A stretch of 49,801 nucleotides of DNA, taken from Draconibacterium orientale (GTDB lineage: Bacteria; Bacteroidota; Bacteroidia; Bacteroidales; UBA1556). The notes beneath the pieces were generated by a model. It was not told the DNA's origin. It searched no databases and worked only from the letters and a program-made list of their open reading frames with translations. Made by a program: the position numbers and the translations under genes. The DNA lies in NCBI GenBank assembly GCA_020718275.1, contig DYSI01000007.1:1-49801 (forward strand), read 5' to 3'. Positions 42,957 through 49,801 of the stretch are shown here, piece by piece (position 1 is the stretch's first letter; every line of letters begins with the position of its first letter).

Positions 42957-43028
42957 GGCCCTATAGTTCAATGGATAGAATTTCAGATTCCGGTTCTGAC
43001 GATTTGGGTTCGAGTCCCGATAGGGTCA
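42957..43028 (+). tRNA. tRNA-Arg(CCG)
   Basis: The full cloverleaf folds. Acceptor GGCCCTA pairs with TAGGGTC, with one G-T pair. The D arm is GTTC/GAAT. Anticodon stem TCAGA/TCTGA carries loop TTCCGGT, so the anticodon is CCG (42990-42992) and the tRNA reads CGG. The T arm TTGGG/CCCGA has loop TTCGAGT, and the discriminator base is A at 43028. CCA is not encoded. Confidence 0.92.
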
Positions 43029-43065
43029 CTAGACTGCAGAAGCCTTTTAGCAGAAAATTGTTTTA

Positions 43066-43117
43066 GACCTATCCAAAAAGACGAGTTTACTCGCCATCAT
43101 GGATAGGTTTTATTTTT
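43066..43117 (+). terminator. Terminator after tRNA-Arg
   Basis: The stem ACCTATCC/GGATAGGT (43067-43074 and 43101-43108) encloses a small inner hairpin CGAG-TTTA-CTCG. It is followed by TTTATTTTT. It ends tRNA transcription. Confidence 0.75.
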
Positions 43118-43158
43118 CTGTAAAAAGTTTTTTAGGAACCCCCAAAAATTCCGCAAAG

Positions 43159-45123
43159 CTAGCTGCGACGGTCAAGTTTACGAAATGCCTTAGCAATAAT
43201 GGAGAAATCGCTTATCACTTTGTAATTTCTGGCATAAATCAAATTTAGCTTCTCCTTGTCATCAAAAATATCTTTGGTCGACAGTAAATCCGATGGATGT
43301 AAAATACTCGTTTTAAGGCGAGGCAAATGCACGTCTGTTAAACCTTTATCGAAACCTACAAAAGTGTAAAACGACCACAAAACCATCATTAGATTATAGA
43401 AGTAACGGAATGGATTTTTTAAAAGAAAAAAGTGGAGCGGAAAGGTCAACAGTAGACTTAGACTCAATAAAAAATCAAGTAATCGCTTGAATCTCCGGTT
43501 TGTATGAGTATTAATCGTATTAATTTCTACAAAATAAATATCGCTAGAGGTATTGATGGAGTTTGATCCAATAATAAACATTAACTCTGGTGGGGCAATT
43601 TTAAACTCCATCAATGGCGATTTGAGTAAGCTCATCATGTCAATGATTTGCGCTGCTTGGAAATTTTTAGCACAAAAAATCAATTCATTGATTTTATGAA
43701 TTTTAACTATCTCTGCCAATTGAGAAACCGTTCCTAAAACATCGGCAACTTTATCTGATGCAGCATCAGCATCTGTGAGAACGCGGGCAGAAAAAGAAAC
43801 TTCGAGGGAGGTTTGCTTGATCAGGTTCCGCACCCTTTCTGATTCTTGATCACTACCAACCACAGCTATGCGCTTAGCCAAGGTGGAACCTAATTTAAAA
43901 TCCTTAAATCCAATTAAATACAAAACAAAGCGCCAACTAATAAGCGCCAAAACTGACCATAATGAACCCATTAGAATTAGAGCACGAGAAAAGCGATACG
44001 ATTCAGGTAGCAAAGCATAAATAACAAGAATCAGCAATGTACCCAAAAACTGCCCAAAAATAAGCCGTGATCCTTTAATAGGCTTGTCATATCCTCCTGA
44101 ATAATAGATTACTAACTGCCAAAAGAAAATAATCAATGGAATAATTAGATATAGGAATAGGGCTGGATAATGTTGGTTGTCACCATGAATAAAGGCTCCC
44201 CAATAATGGGCAATGAAGAGCATCCCGCCATAAATCACCATAAAATCAAGTACAGGAATAAATAATCGTTTTAAAGTACTGAATAACAAACTTATAATAG
44301 CCCGAAAAAATATTGCTGAATTAATAAGAAGGCTAAAAAGTTTGGCATTCTCGGCTGAATAATGCTTCTTGGCAAAAATCACCATCGCATTGTAGAACAC
44401 ATAGATGTAATTTACCGTATTTTTTTTGGTACTCTCACCTTTGTAATGAATAATGCGGGTTTCCGGAAAGTAATAGTTTTTATATCCCCCTTTAAGTAGT
44501 CGGTACGAGAGATCGATGTCTTCGCCATACATAAAAAAATCTTCATCAAGCAATCCTACCTTATCAAGCGCTGATTTTCGCAGTAGCATAAAAGCCCCAG
44601 AAAGCACCTCAATTGAATTAGTTTGATCCATACTTAAATGGCCTTGATGATACGCGGCAAAAATTGGACTGTGAGGAAATATTTTTGACAAACCAAACAT
44701 TTTATAGAACGCCGAGGCTGGAGTAGGCAAACCACGTTTAGATTCAGGCAGAAATCTACCTTTACCATCCAGCATTTTGACGCCTAATCCTCCCGCTTGT
44801 GGATTCAAATCCATAAATTCAATTACCTTAGTAAAGGTATCTTCCTCCACAATGGTATCAGGATTGAGCAATAAAATATAATCACCTTTGGCAATTCTTA
44901 TCCCTTGATTGTTCGCTTTTGAAAAACCAAAATTTTCTTTATTGTCAATGAGTTTTAGCTGGCTAAATTTATCCTTAAGCATTTTCAGCGAACCATCAAC
45001 GGAGTTGTTATCAATAATAATAACCTCAGAATCAATTCCTTTCATAGCTTTCAAAACACTATTTAGGCATTGTTCTAAAAAATATTCCACATTATAATTG
45101 ACAATTATAACCGATAACTTCAT
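43159..45123 (-). CDS. GT2 glycosyltransferase fused to a degenerate polytopic phosphoglycosyl-transferase-like module
   Basis: This 654-residue fusion starts with a GT2 rhamnosyltransferase-like domain (1-235). IIIDNNSVDGS, LLLNPDT (metal-binding) and DEDFFMYGEDIDLSYRLL are visible. A membrane region of several helices follows (about 265-405), then a Rossmann-like CoA_binding_3-type domain (418-540, RIAVVGSDQESERVR). A short tail resembles the ends of WcaJ/WbaP-type sugar-phosphate transferases (RFKRLLDF at 544-551, then LPRLKTSILHPSD and YARNYKVISDFSII). The catalytic DE dyad and KFRSM region of that family are missing, so this half is probably not an enzyme. It likely acts in surface polysaccharide assembly. 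Confidence 0.75.
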   Translation of the reverse strand: MKLSVIIVNYNVEYFLEQCLNSVLKAMKGIDSEVIIIDNNSVDGSLKMLKDKFSQLKLIDNKENFGFSKANNQGIRIAKGDYILLLNPDTIVEEDTFTKVIEFMDLNPQAGGLGVKMLDGKGRFLPESKRGLPTPASAFYKMFGLSKIFPHSPIFAAYHQGHLSMDQTNSIEVLSGAFMLLRKSALDKVGLLDEDFFMYGEDIDLSYRLLKGGYKNYYFPETRIIHYKGESTKKNTVNYIYVFYNAMVIFAKKHYSAENAKLFSLLINSAIFFRAIISLLFSTLKRLFIPVLDFMVIYGGMLFIAHYWGAFIHGDNQHYPALFLYLIIPLIIFFWQLVIYYSGGYDKPIKGSRLIFGQFLGTLLILVIYALLPESYRFSRALILMGSLWSVLALISWRFVLYLIGFKDFKLGSTLAKRIAVVGSDQESERVRNLIKQTSLEVSFSARVLTDADAASDKVADVLGTVSQLAEIVKIHKINELIFCAKNFQAAQIIDMMSLLKSPLMEFKIAPPELMFIIGSNSINTSSDIYFVEINTINTHTNRRFKRLLDFLLSLSLLLTFPLHFFLLKNPFRYFYNLMMVLWSFYTFVGFDKGLTDVHLPRLKTSILHPSDLLSTKDIFDDKEKLNLIYARNYKVISDFSIIAKAFRKLDRRS

Positions 45124-45333
45124 CTGAAAAACTTGCTTCTCTATTTTCGGCTCAAAGATAAACTTTTCTGCTTTGACTTCTAAAAGCCAAATTCGAGGAT
45201 GACTAAAAGCATATACATTGTTTATTGAAATGGCAAAAAAAAGAATATCAAAAGTATTTTATACATTCTTAGTTTTTCGTTATTACTTTTGGAATCATAT
45301 TTTTAGCATCTTTGTATTTACAAAAACAACCTT

Positions 45334-45693
45334 ATGCCTCGTGACAATAAAAAATTTCCAAAAAAGGAATTTCAAAAAATCGATGGAGTCTATGTTCCTA
45401 AAGAACAAGTAGTTAATAAAGAGAGCCCTGTCCGTTCTATTGCAAAAACAATTAGTTGGCGCATAATTGCCAGTTTTACCACTTTTATTATTTTCTATTT
45501 CAGTTCTGGAAACAAAATTTCTTTAGCGGTCTTAAGTGCAGCAGTGGGGGTCGAAGCCATAAGTAAAGTGATTATTTATTTTCTTCACGAACGCTTGTGG
45601 GCTAACATTCATTGGGGTAAAAGATGGTCACGCTATAAACTCATTCGTCGTATTAAATTAGAATACATCCGTTTTAAACGAAGACAAAAATAA
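45334..45693 (+). CDS. DUF2061 membrane protein
   Basis: This 119-residue protein has the DUF2061 core RSIAKTISWRIIASFTTFII followed by a second helix (LAVLSAAVGVEAISKVIIYF) and HERLWANIHWGK. The family consists of small two-helix membrane proteins, sometimes fused to or beside sulfate-assimilation genes. The function is unknown. A basic N-terminal extension of about 30 residues is present. It is 13 bases before the GT39-like gene, so the two may be coexpressed. Confidence 0.85.
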   Translation: MPRDNKKFPKKEFQKIDGVYVPKEQVVNKESPVRSIAKTISWRIIASFTTFIIFYFSSGNKISLAVLSAAVGVEAISKVIIYFLHERLWANIHWGKRWSRYKLIRRIKLEYIRFKRRQK

Positions 45694-45706
45694 TTGAATC
45701 CTTTAT

Positions 45707-47284
45707 ATGAAAGCAAAAACACAAGAAAGCACCAAAAAAACCAATCCACCAAAGATTTCTAAAGGAAAGGCGTTTTTTAATGAACGTAAAAATATAATCC
45801 TATATTTAATAGTCATCATTTTGATTTTTATACCAACCTACAAATATATTTTTGACAAAAAAATCGCATTTTTAGGGGATAACGCCAATTATTATGTTTA
45901 CGGCAAAGCCCTTGCTGATGGCAAAGGATATACAAATACCCACGTAGTGGAACAGAGTAAAGTGAACACCTATCCTCCTGGATATCCTTTAATCATCTCC
46001 AGCATCATGACGGTCGTCAACGACGACATCATAACCATTAAAAATGCTAATGGGCTGTTTTACTTAATTTCATTGATTGTACTATTTTTCTTTTTTCGAC
46101 AAATTAGCAAGAGTATTCATTTGAGTTTTGTGCTGACGCTACTTATGCTGTTCAATTTTTACTTGCTTCAATATTCCACTTGGATGATGAGTGAAATACC
46201 TTTTATTCTCTTTTCGTCCTTGGCCTTGTTATCACTAAGCAAAATTGATCCAAAACAAGCGCCTTGGTTGAGCATTTGGTTCTATATCATGCTGTTTACC
46301 GTGATTTTTGCCTATCACATTCGTTCGCAAGGAATAGCGCTAATCGGTGCTATCTTTCTTTATTATCTTACCCAACGAAATTGGAAATATCTGATATCAT
46401 TCACTTTAGGCTCAATTGCTTTGATGCTCCCTTGGTATCTTCGTAATAAAGACTTAGGTAGTTCGCCCTACGAAACAGCCCTTAAGTACAAGGACTATTA
46501 CGACCGATCTCAGGGCGAGATGCAAGGAATTAGCGATTGGATTGATCGTTTTACCCAAAATTTCAGTCGTTACATTACCAATGAAATTCCATCCGCCATG
46601 TTCGGTTATGAACCAAATTATGAAGCTGGCTCTTGGTTATCAGGAATCTTAGTTCTTGCTTTGGTGGCTTTTGGAACCATCAAACTAAAAAAACTACAAA
46701 TCCCCATAGGCGCCTACCTCTTGGCAACTTTTGCTATTTTGATGATATGGCCGCCCGTATGGACTGGAGCCCGTTTTATGTTACCCATCGTACCGCTTCT
46801 TATTTTCTTGTTTTTCAACGGAATATACGAAATGATAATTTTTATCCTCCTTAAAGCAAAGATGGATAAGCATAATCTTGAAAAGATTCTACCTTTTTTC
46901 TTTTTAATTTTGGCACTAGTTTTTCAACCAAAAACAGAAAAATTGCATGAAAATGCAAAACAAAGAATGGATCCAATGTATCTAAATTATTTTGCAATGG
47001 CAGAATGGACTAAAAAGAATTTACCCGAAAACGCCGTTATTGTGTGCCGCCAACCAATGCTATTTCATTTATATTCAGGACATTTTGTAAATGGTATTCG
47101 TAAAATAAACGACCCAGCTGATGCCCTCAAAGAATTAACACGCGATTATACACATATCGTTTTCTATGGTGATGGCTTGAGTCAAAAATATTTTTTACCA
47201 ATTTACCAGAAATATCCTGAGCATTTTAAAATCATCAACGTAACCGAAAAACCAGAAGTTTATCTTTTGGAAATCATAAAGTAA
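45707..47284 (+). CDS. GT39/ArnT-like polytopic glycosyltransferase
   Basis: This 525-residue integral membrane protein has about ten or more hydrophobic helices. The first periplasmic loop begins FLGDNANYYVYGKALADGKGY and continues with NTYPPGYPL, the pattern of GT-C enzymes of the PMT/ArnT type, in which the loop-1 Asp is catalytic. The C-terminal soluble part ends the protein (about 425-525). Such enzymes transfer sugars from polyprenyl phosphate to lipids or proteins in the periplasm. The substrate here is unknown. It sits between the DUF2061 gene and small secreted proteins. Confidence 0.75.
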   Translation: MKAKTQESTKKTNPPKISKGKAFFNERKNIILYLIVIILIFIPTYKYIFDKKIAFLGDNANYYVYGKALADGKGYTNTHVVEQSKVNTYPPGYPLIISSIMTVVNDDIITIKNANGLFYLISLIVLFFFFRQISKSIHLSFVLTLLMLFNFYLLQYSTWMMSEIPFILFSSLALLSLSKIDPKQAPWLSIWFYIMLFTVIFAYHIRSQGIALIGAIFLYYLTQRNWKYLISFTLGSIALMLPWYLRNKDLGSSPYETALKYKDYYDRSQGEMQGISDWIDRFTQNFSRYITNEIPSAMFGYEPNYEAGSWLSGILVLALVAFGTIKLKKLQIPIGAYLLATFAILMIWPPVWTGARFMLPIVPLLIFLFFNGIYEMIIFILLKAKMDKHNLEKILPFFFLILALVFQPKTEKLHENAKQRMDPMYLNYFAMAEWTKKNLPENAVIVCRQPMLFHLYSGHFVNGIRKINDPADALKELTRDYTHIVFYGDGLSQKYFLPIYQKYPEHFKIINVTEKPEVYLLEIIK

Positions 47285-47338
47285 GAACTGATAAACCTAA
47301 TTACCTTTGCAATTGTTGAATATACTACCAATCGACTT

Positions 47339-47371
47339 TTGTCGAAATTCTAGTTTTGTTGATTATTTTTG
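47339..47371 (+). promoter_or_regulatory. Promoter of the secreted protein pair at 47394
   Basis: TTG (47339-47341), a 22-base spacer and TATTTTTG (47364-47371) fit the consensus. The start codon lies 23 bases downstream. Overlapping TAGTTTTG (47351-47358) and upstream TACCTTTG (47302-47309) are alternative -7 elements. Confidence 0.5.
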
Positions 47372-47393
47372 TCAATCTTAAAACGCATAAAAA

Positions 47394-47957
47394 ATGAAAA
47401 CAACAATTTGGTCGATGCTTCTTCTTTTTCTTTTAGCCGGAAAACTAGTCGAAGCCCAAGATTTTGATATTTATCCCCGTATGAAAGATGAAAACGTAGA
47501 AATGTCGTCACTCTACGAAAATACCCAGTTCAAAGAATACCAACTTTTATCCAGAAACATTCGGATGCTCGATATGGCTTATGCAGCAATAGTACCTGGA
47601 TATGTTCACTTTCGAGCAAAAGATTACACCATGGGCTATAGTCTATTAGGCACTAGGGTAGCGGCTTATGCCGGTTTGGCATACAACTATAGTTCGATGA
47701 ACAAGATTAACAAATCCATCCTAGAGATTCCTACGCTAGGTTCTGAATATAAAACCGATAAAGTAATATTCTATTCTTCGATGTCCATCATTGTTTCATC
47801 TTATCTTTTCGACTGGATTCATGGTAAAATGAGGCTCGAAAAAAAGCAAGAGCTAATTCGATATCGATATAGTATTAAGCTTAAGATGAATCAATTAACA
47901 CAAGTAAATTATCCAAATAATTTATCGCCAAACCTTTCCATTTCCTATCGATTTTAG
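47394..47957 (+). CDS. Small secreted/membrane protein, possibly DUF5683-like
   Basis: This 187-residue protein starts with a signal peptide (MKTTIWSMLLLFLLAGKLVEAQ). The middle contains AAIVPGYVHFRAKDYTMGYSLLGTRVAAYAGLAYNYSS. This looks like the Pro-Gly, aromatic and hydrophobic-hairpin pattern of DUF5683 proteins, but the match is weak. A second hydrophobic segment (VIFYSSMSIIVSSYLFDWIHG) follows, then a basic tail and an aromatic end (SISYRF). The function is unknown. The next gene starts 2 bases later, and the two form a small operon. Confidence 0.65.
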   Translation: MKTTIWSMLLLFLLAGKLVEAQDFDIYPRMKDENVEMSSLYENTQFKEYQLLSRNIRMLDMAYAAIVPGYVHFRAKDYTMGYSLLGTRVAAYAGLAYNYSSMNKINKSILEIPTLGSEYKTDKVIFYSSMSIIVSSYLFDWIHGKMRLEKKQELIRYRYSIKLKMNQLTQVNYPNNLSPNLSISYRF

Positions 47958-47959
47958 CC

Positions 47960-48775
47960 ATGAAACCAATATACCTAGTCCTTAGCACCGTATTTAGCCT
48001 ACTTGTTCTAAGCGCCAATGCGCAATTTCAGCTTAAAACTGAATATCAATATCTAAAATTAATTAATAGTCAAGCGCAAACTTTATTAATTAAAGATAAT
48101 TTGATAAATGCCGAATTAGTGGCTAGCAATCTAATTTATTCTTCGGAAACACTGATGGCTTCCAAATTTCTAAACGAATTATCTAACAGCTATTACTTGT
48201 TGGATAACAGTAGTTTATCCTTTTATTATCAAATTGTGCAACGCTGCCTTTTTCCAAACGATTCAATTGCAAGCGCACAAAAAAGGACATTCTTCAATAA
48301 TGCCTATGCGCTTAATTTTACAGAAGATCGGGCGAATGAATATTGGCAAAAGACGCAGGCAACTAATTTACAGAGTTCCCATGAATCGCGTATTTCATTG
48401 GCTTTACAGCTTTCAATTCAATGCTTCCATAAAGATTTAGCAGTCCCTATTCATACTCTTGGTATGCGATACCAGATAATAAACGGCAGCACACCCGTTT
48501 TTTTTCAGCATTGGGATTTTCTACAATCCATTGGTATGAATCAAAAGAGAATTACCGAGTATTTGAATTTTGATACACCAACCAATCTAGCACTCTACGA
48601 CGCTTATCAAGGCAAGGCAAAAATTAAAATTCTAAGCAAAACTTTTAGATACTATTGCAAAATGGATGCGGAGGTACATGCTAGAGAAATTTTAAATAAA
48701 TACAAGGGAGAAAAACTTCCACTTTTTCGTAAAATTGATTTAGGGTTTAAAAAAATTAGACTTCTAATAATCTAA
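47960..48775 (+). CDS. Secreted protein of unknown function
   Basis: This 271-residue product has a signal peptide (about 1-21, MKPIYLVLSTVFSLLVLSANAQ). A mostly helical mature part follows (for example QAQTLLIKDNLINAELVASN). It has no lipobox, membrane helix or recognisable enzyme motif. The helical pattern is loosely TPR-like, but no clear repeat is seen. It is separated from the 47394 gene by 2 bases and probably works with it. No inference on function is possible. Confidence 0.65.
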   Translation: MKPIYLVLSTVFSLLVLSANAQFQLKTEYQYLKLINSQAQTLLIKDNLINAELVASNLIYSSETLMASKFLNELSNSYYLLDNSSLSFYYQIVQRCLFPNDSIASAQKRTFFNNAYALNFTEDRANEYWQKTQATNLQSSHESRISLALQLSIQCFHKDLAVPIHTLGMRYQIINGSTPVFFQHWDFLQSIGMNQKRITEYLNFDTPTNLALYDAYQGKAKIKILSKTFRYYCKMDAEVHAREILNKYKGEKLPLFRKIDLGFKKIRLLII

Positions 48776-48920
48776 TAATCAACCAACAATCTAGGCTTAT
48801 TAATAAACACGGCAAGCTGGTACGAAGAAGCATAGGGAAGATAATCCCGCAGAAAAGCATAAAAGCCTATTAATCTAGGAATTAATTTTTGAATTTACAT
48901 CGAATAAGTTAAGGAATAAT

Positions 48921-49391
48921 TTAGCGCAAACGATCCGCAGCTTTCACCAATTTTTCATCTTTACGAATGCTACGATTGGCAAGGATTAAAAACAAAACGG
49001 TCAATATTGGAAAATAGGCAGCCACATCATAAATAACTCTATCTTCAACTTCTACCAGTTTGGCTGCAGCATCTGCAAATACAAAAATCAAAACCAATAA
49101 ACCAAAATTTACCAACATATTCAAGGAATTGATAAGCAATTGTTGGCGGCGATTCCTAAATCTAAAAATGCTAATAATGCTCAAAATGGCAAGTAAAGAC
49201 GCTAAAATTGGCAATGGCCAAATATTTGGGAGAACAGGATGAAGAGCGAAATTAGCACCTCCCTCAAAGCGAAATAAGTTCATATAAAAAACAGTTTCAT
49301 CAGCATGAAAAACTATTAAAGGCAAAAATGACATGGCCGCCACCAATAGAAAAACTAAAGCGAGGTATACAGTTTGAATTCTTTGTATCAT
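48921..49391 (-). CDS. DUF4293 membrane protein
   Basis: This 156-residue protein starts MIQRIQTVYLALVFLLVAAM, the hallmark of DUF4293. It has four hydrophobic helices (about 8-25, 56-75, 87-107, 120-138) and a basic tail. The family is restricted, as I know it, to Bacteroidota and is uncharacterised. Homologues often lie near rho or other housekeeping genes, which are not seen here. It stands alone on the minus strand. Confidence 0.85.
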   Translation of the reverse strand: MIQRIQTVYLALVFLLVAAMSFLPLIVFHADETVFYMNLFRFEGGANFALHPVLPNIWPLPILASLLAILSIISIFRFRNRRQQLLINSLNMLVNFGLLVLIFVFADAAAKLVEVEDRVIYDVAAYFPILTVLFLILANRSIRKDEKLVKAADRLR

Positions 49392-49478
49392 ACTTTTATA
49401 GGTTTTAAAAATCGAGCAAAGATAAACAAAGCTTTTATTGATTTGCTAATCTGAAGCTTTATTACAAACCAAGAAGAA

Positions 49479-49733
49479 TTAGGAAATTATTTTATCCTTT
49501 CGCATCCTATCAATAAGCGATTCCACAGAATCAAAACTATTTGGCAGCACGTAATCAGCACACCTCCCCACTTGTGATGAGACGATAAACCGCTTACAAT
49601 CAGAGAATTTAGCAGCTTTCAGGCAATATAGCTTTTTATAAGTTTCGGCAGATTCTTGACGTTTCAATAATTGATTATTGAAAAGTGGACATTTTTCTAG
49701 TAGTGGGCAATTTTCTGTATTCATAATGTGCAT
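49479..49733 (-). CDS. Small Cys-rich protein of unknown function
   Basis: This 84-residue protein has Cys at 9, 15, 37, 46 and 58. The spacing CPLLEKCPLF ... YCLKAAKFSDCKRF resembles a family of small proteins in Bacteroidota and other anaerobe-rich phyla with a CPxxxxCPxF...YC.....C.RY pattern, suggesting metal or Fe-S binding. I do not know its function. The start may be M1 (49733) or M4 (49724). It begins close to the window edge, so its upstream context is not visible. Confidence 0.6.
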   Translation of the reverse strand: MHIMNTENCPLLEKCPLFNNQLLKRQESAETYKKLYCLKAAKFSDCKRFIVSSQVGRCADYVLPNSFDSVESLIDRMRKDKIIS

Positions 49734-49801
49734 ATTTAATTAAAACTATAGGTGGGTTCTAAAAATTCATTTTTTTCACTTTCCCTTGTCGCAAATTAGA
49801 A

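Noticed and set aside
45218-45412. 64-codon open frame ahead of the DUF2061 gene
   Set aside because: It runs through the start of DUF2061 in another frame and has no recognisable features.

Overview
This window looks like a chromosomal segment of a member of the Bacteroidota (Bacteroidetes), probably a free-living relative of the Cytophagales/Chitinophagales/Flavobacteriales. The base composition is AT-rich. Genes lack Shine-Dalgarno sequences. Many starts are preceded by the phylum-typical TAnnTTTG -7 element, often with TTG about 17-22 bases upstream. The gene content includes families typical of this phylum: Porin_10, DUF4293, DUF2279, TlpA with an N-terminal DUF4369-like domain, and a flexirubin/aryl-polyene type ketosynthase cluster. 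There is no rRNA, CRISPR array, transposase or integrase. The one tRNA is tRNA-Arg(CCG).

Layout. (1) 1-1002: a partial secreted-protein gene on the minus strand, running off the left edge. (2) 1324-11175: a tightly packed plus-strand operon of 12 genes for a polyene-type (aryl polyene/flexirubin-like) lipid or pigment. It encodes a methyltransferase, an ApeP-like hotdog dehydratase, a 4HBT thioesterase, an active ketosynthase, a half-ketosynthase, an acyl carrier protein, a second active ketosynthase, a full-length ketosynthase without catalytic residues, a NodB deacetylase, a LolA-like carrier, a DUF3261-like secreted protein, a FabZ-like dehydratase and a GT2-DUF2062 glycosyltransferase (13 products counting the ACP). 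Starter supply (ammonia-lyase, ligase), ketoreductase, acyltransferase and MMPL exporter are absent, so the pathway must be split over other loci. (3) 11271-13521: two accessory-looking minus-strand genes (KilA-N protein, DUF2130 coiled-coil protein). (4) 13712-17990: a MacAB-like efflux operon with two permeases. (5) 18395-24894: Lgt, a Porin_10 porin, thioredoxin reductase and a TPR histidine kinase. (6) 24983-30059: long-chain acyl-CoA synthetase, an intergenic region with a repeat, arginine deiminase, and a TlpA-like thioredoxin. (7) 30319-36550: GT9 glycosyltransferase, Sua5/YrdC, SmpB, rhomboid, GH3-like protein, and a GAF/PAS sensor without an output domain. (8) 36606-38197: macro-domain protein and DUF2279 protein. 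(9) 38605-43028: secreted TPR-like protein, M23 peptidase and tRNA-Arg. (10) 43159-49733: a fused GT2/phosphoglycosyl-transferase-like protein, DUF2061, a GT39-like membrane protein, small secreted proteins, DUF4293 and a Cys-rich small protein.

How it fits together. Much of the window serves the cell envelope: polyene lipid synthesis and surface placement, lipoprotein maturation (Lgt), an outer-membrane porin, MacAB efflux, peptidoglycan hydrolysis (M23), glycan assembly (GT9, GT2, GT39-like) and periplasmic thiol chemistry. The most unusual system is the split polyene operon with its two different non-catalytic ketosynthase-type subunits. All functional calls rest on motifs read by eye. No database search was run.
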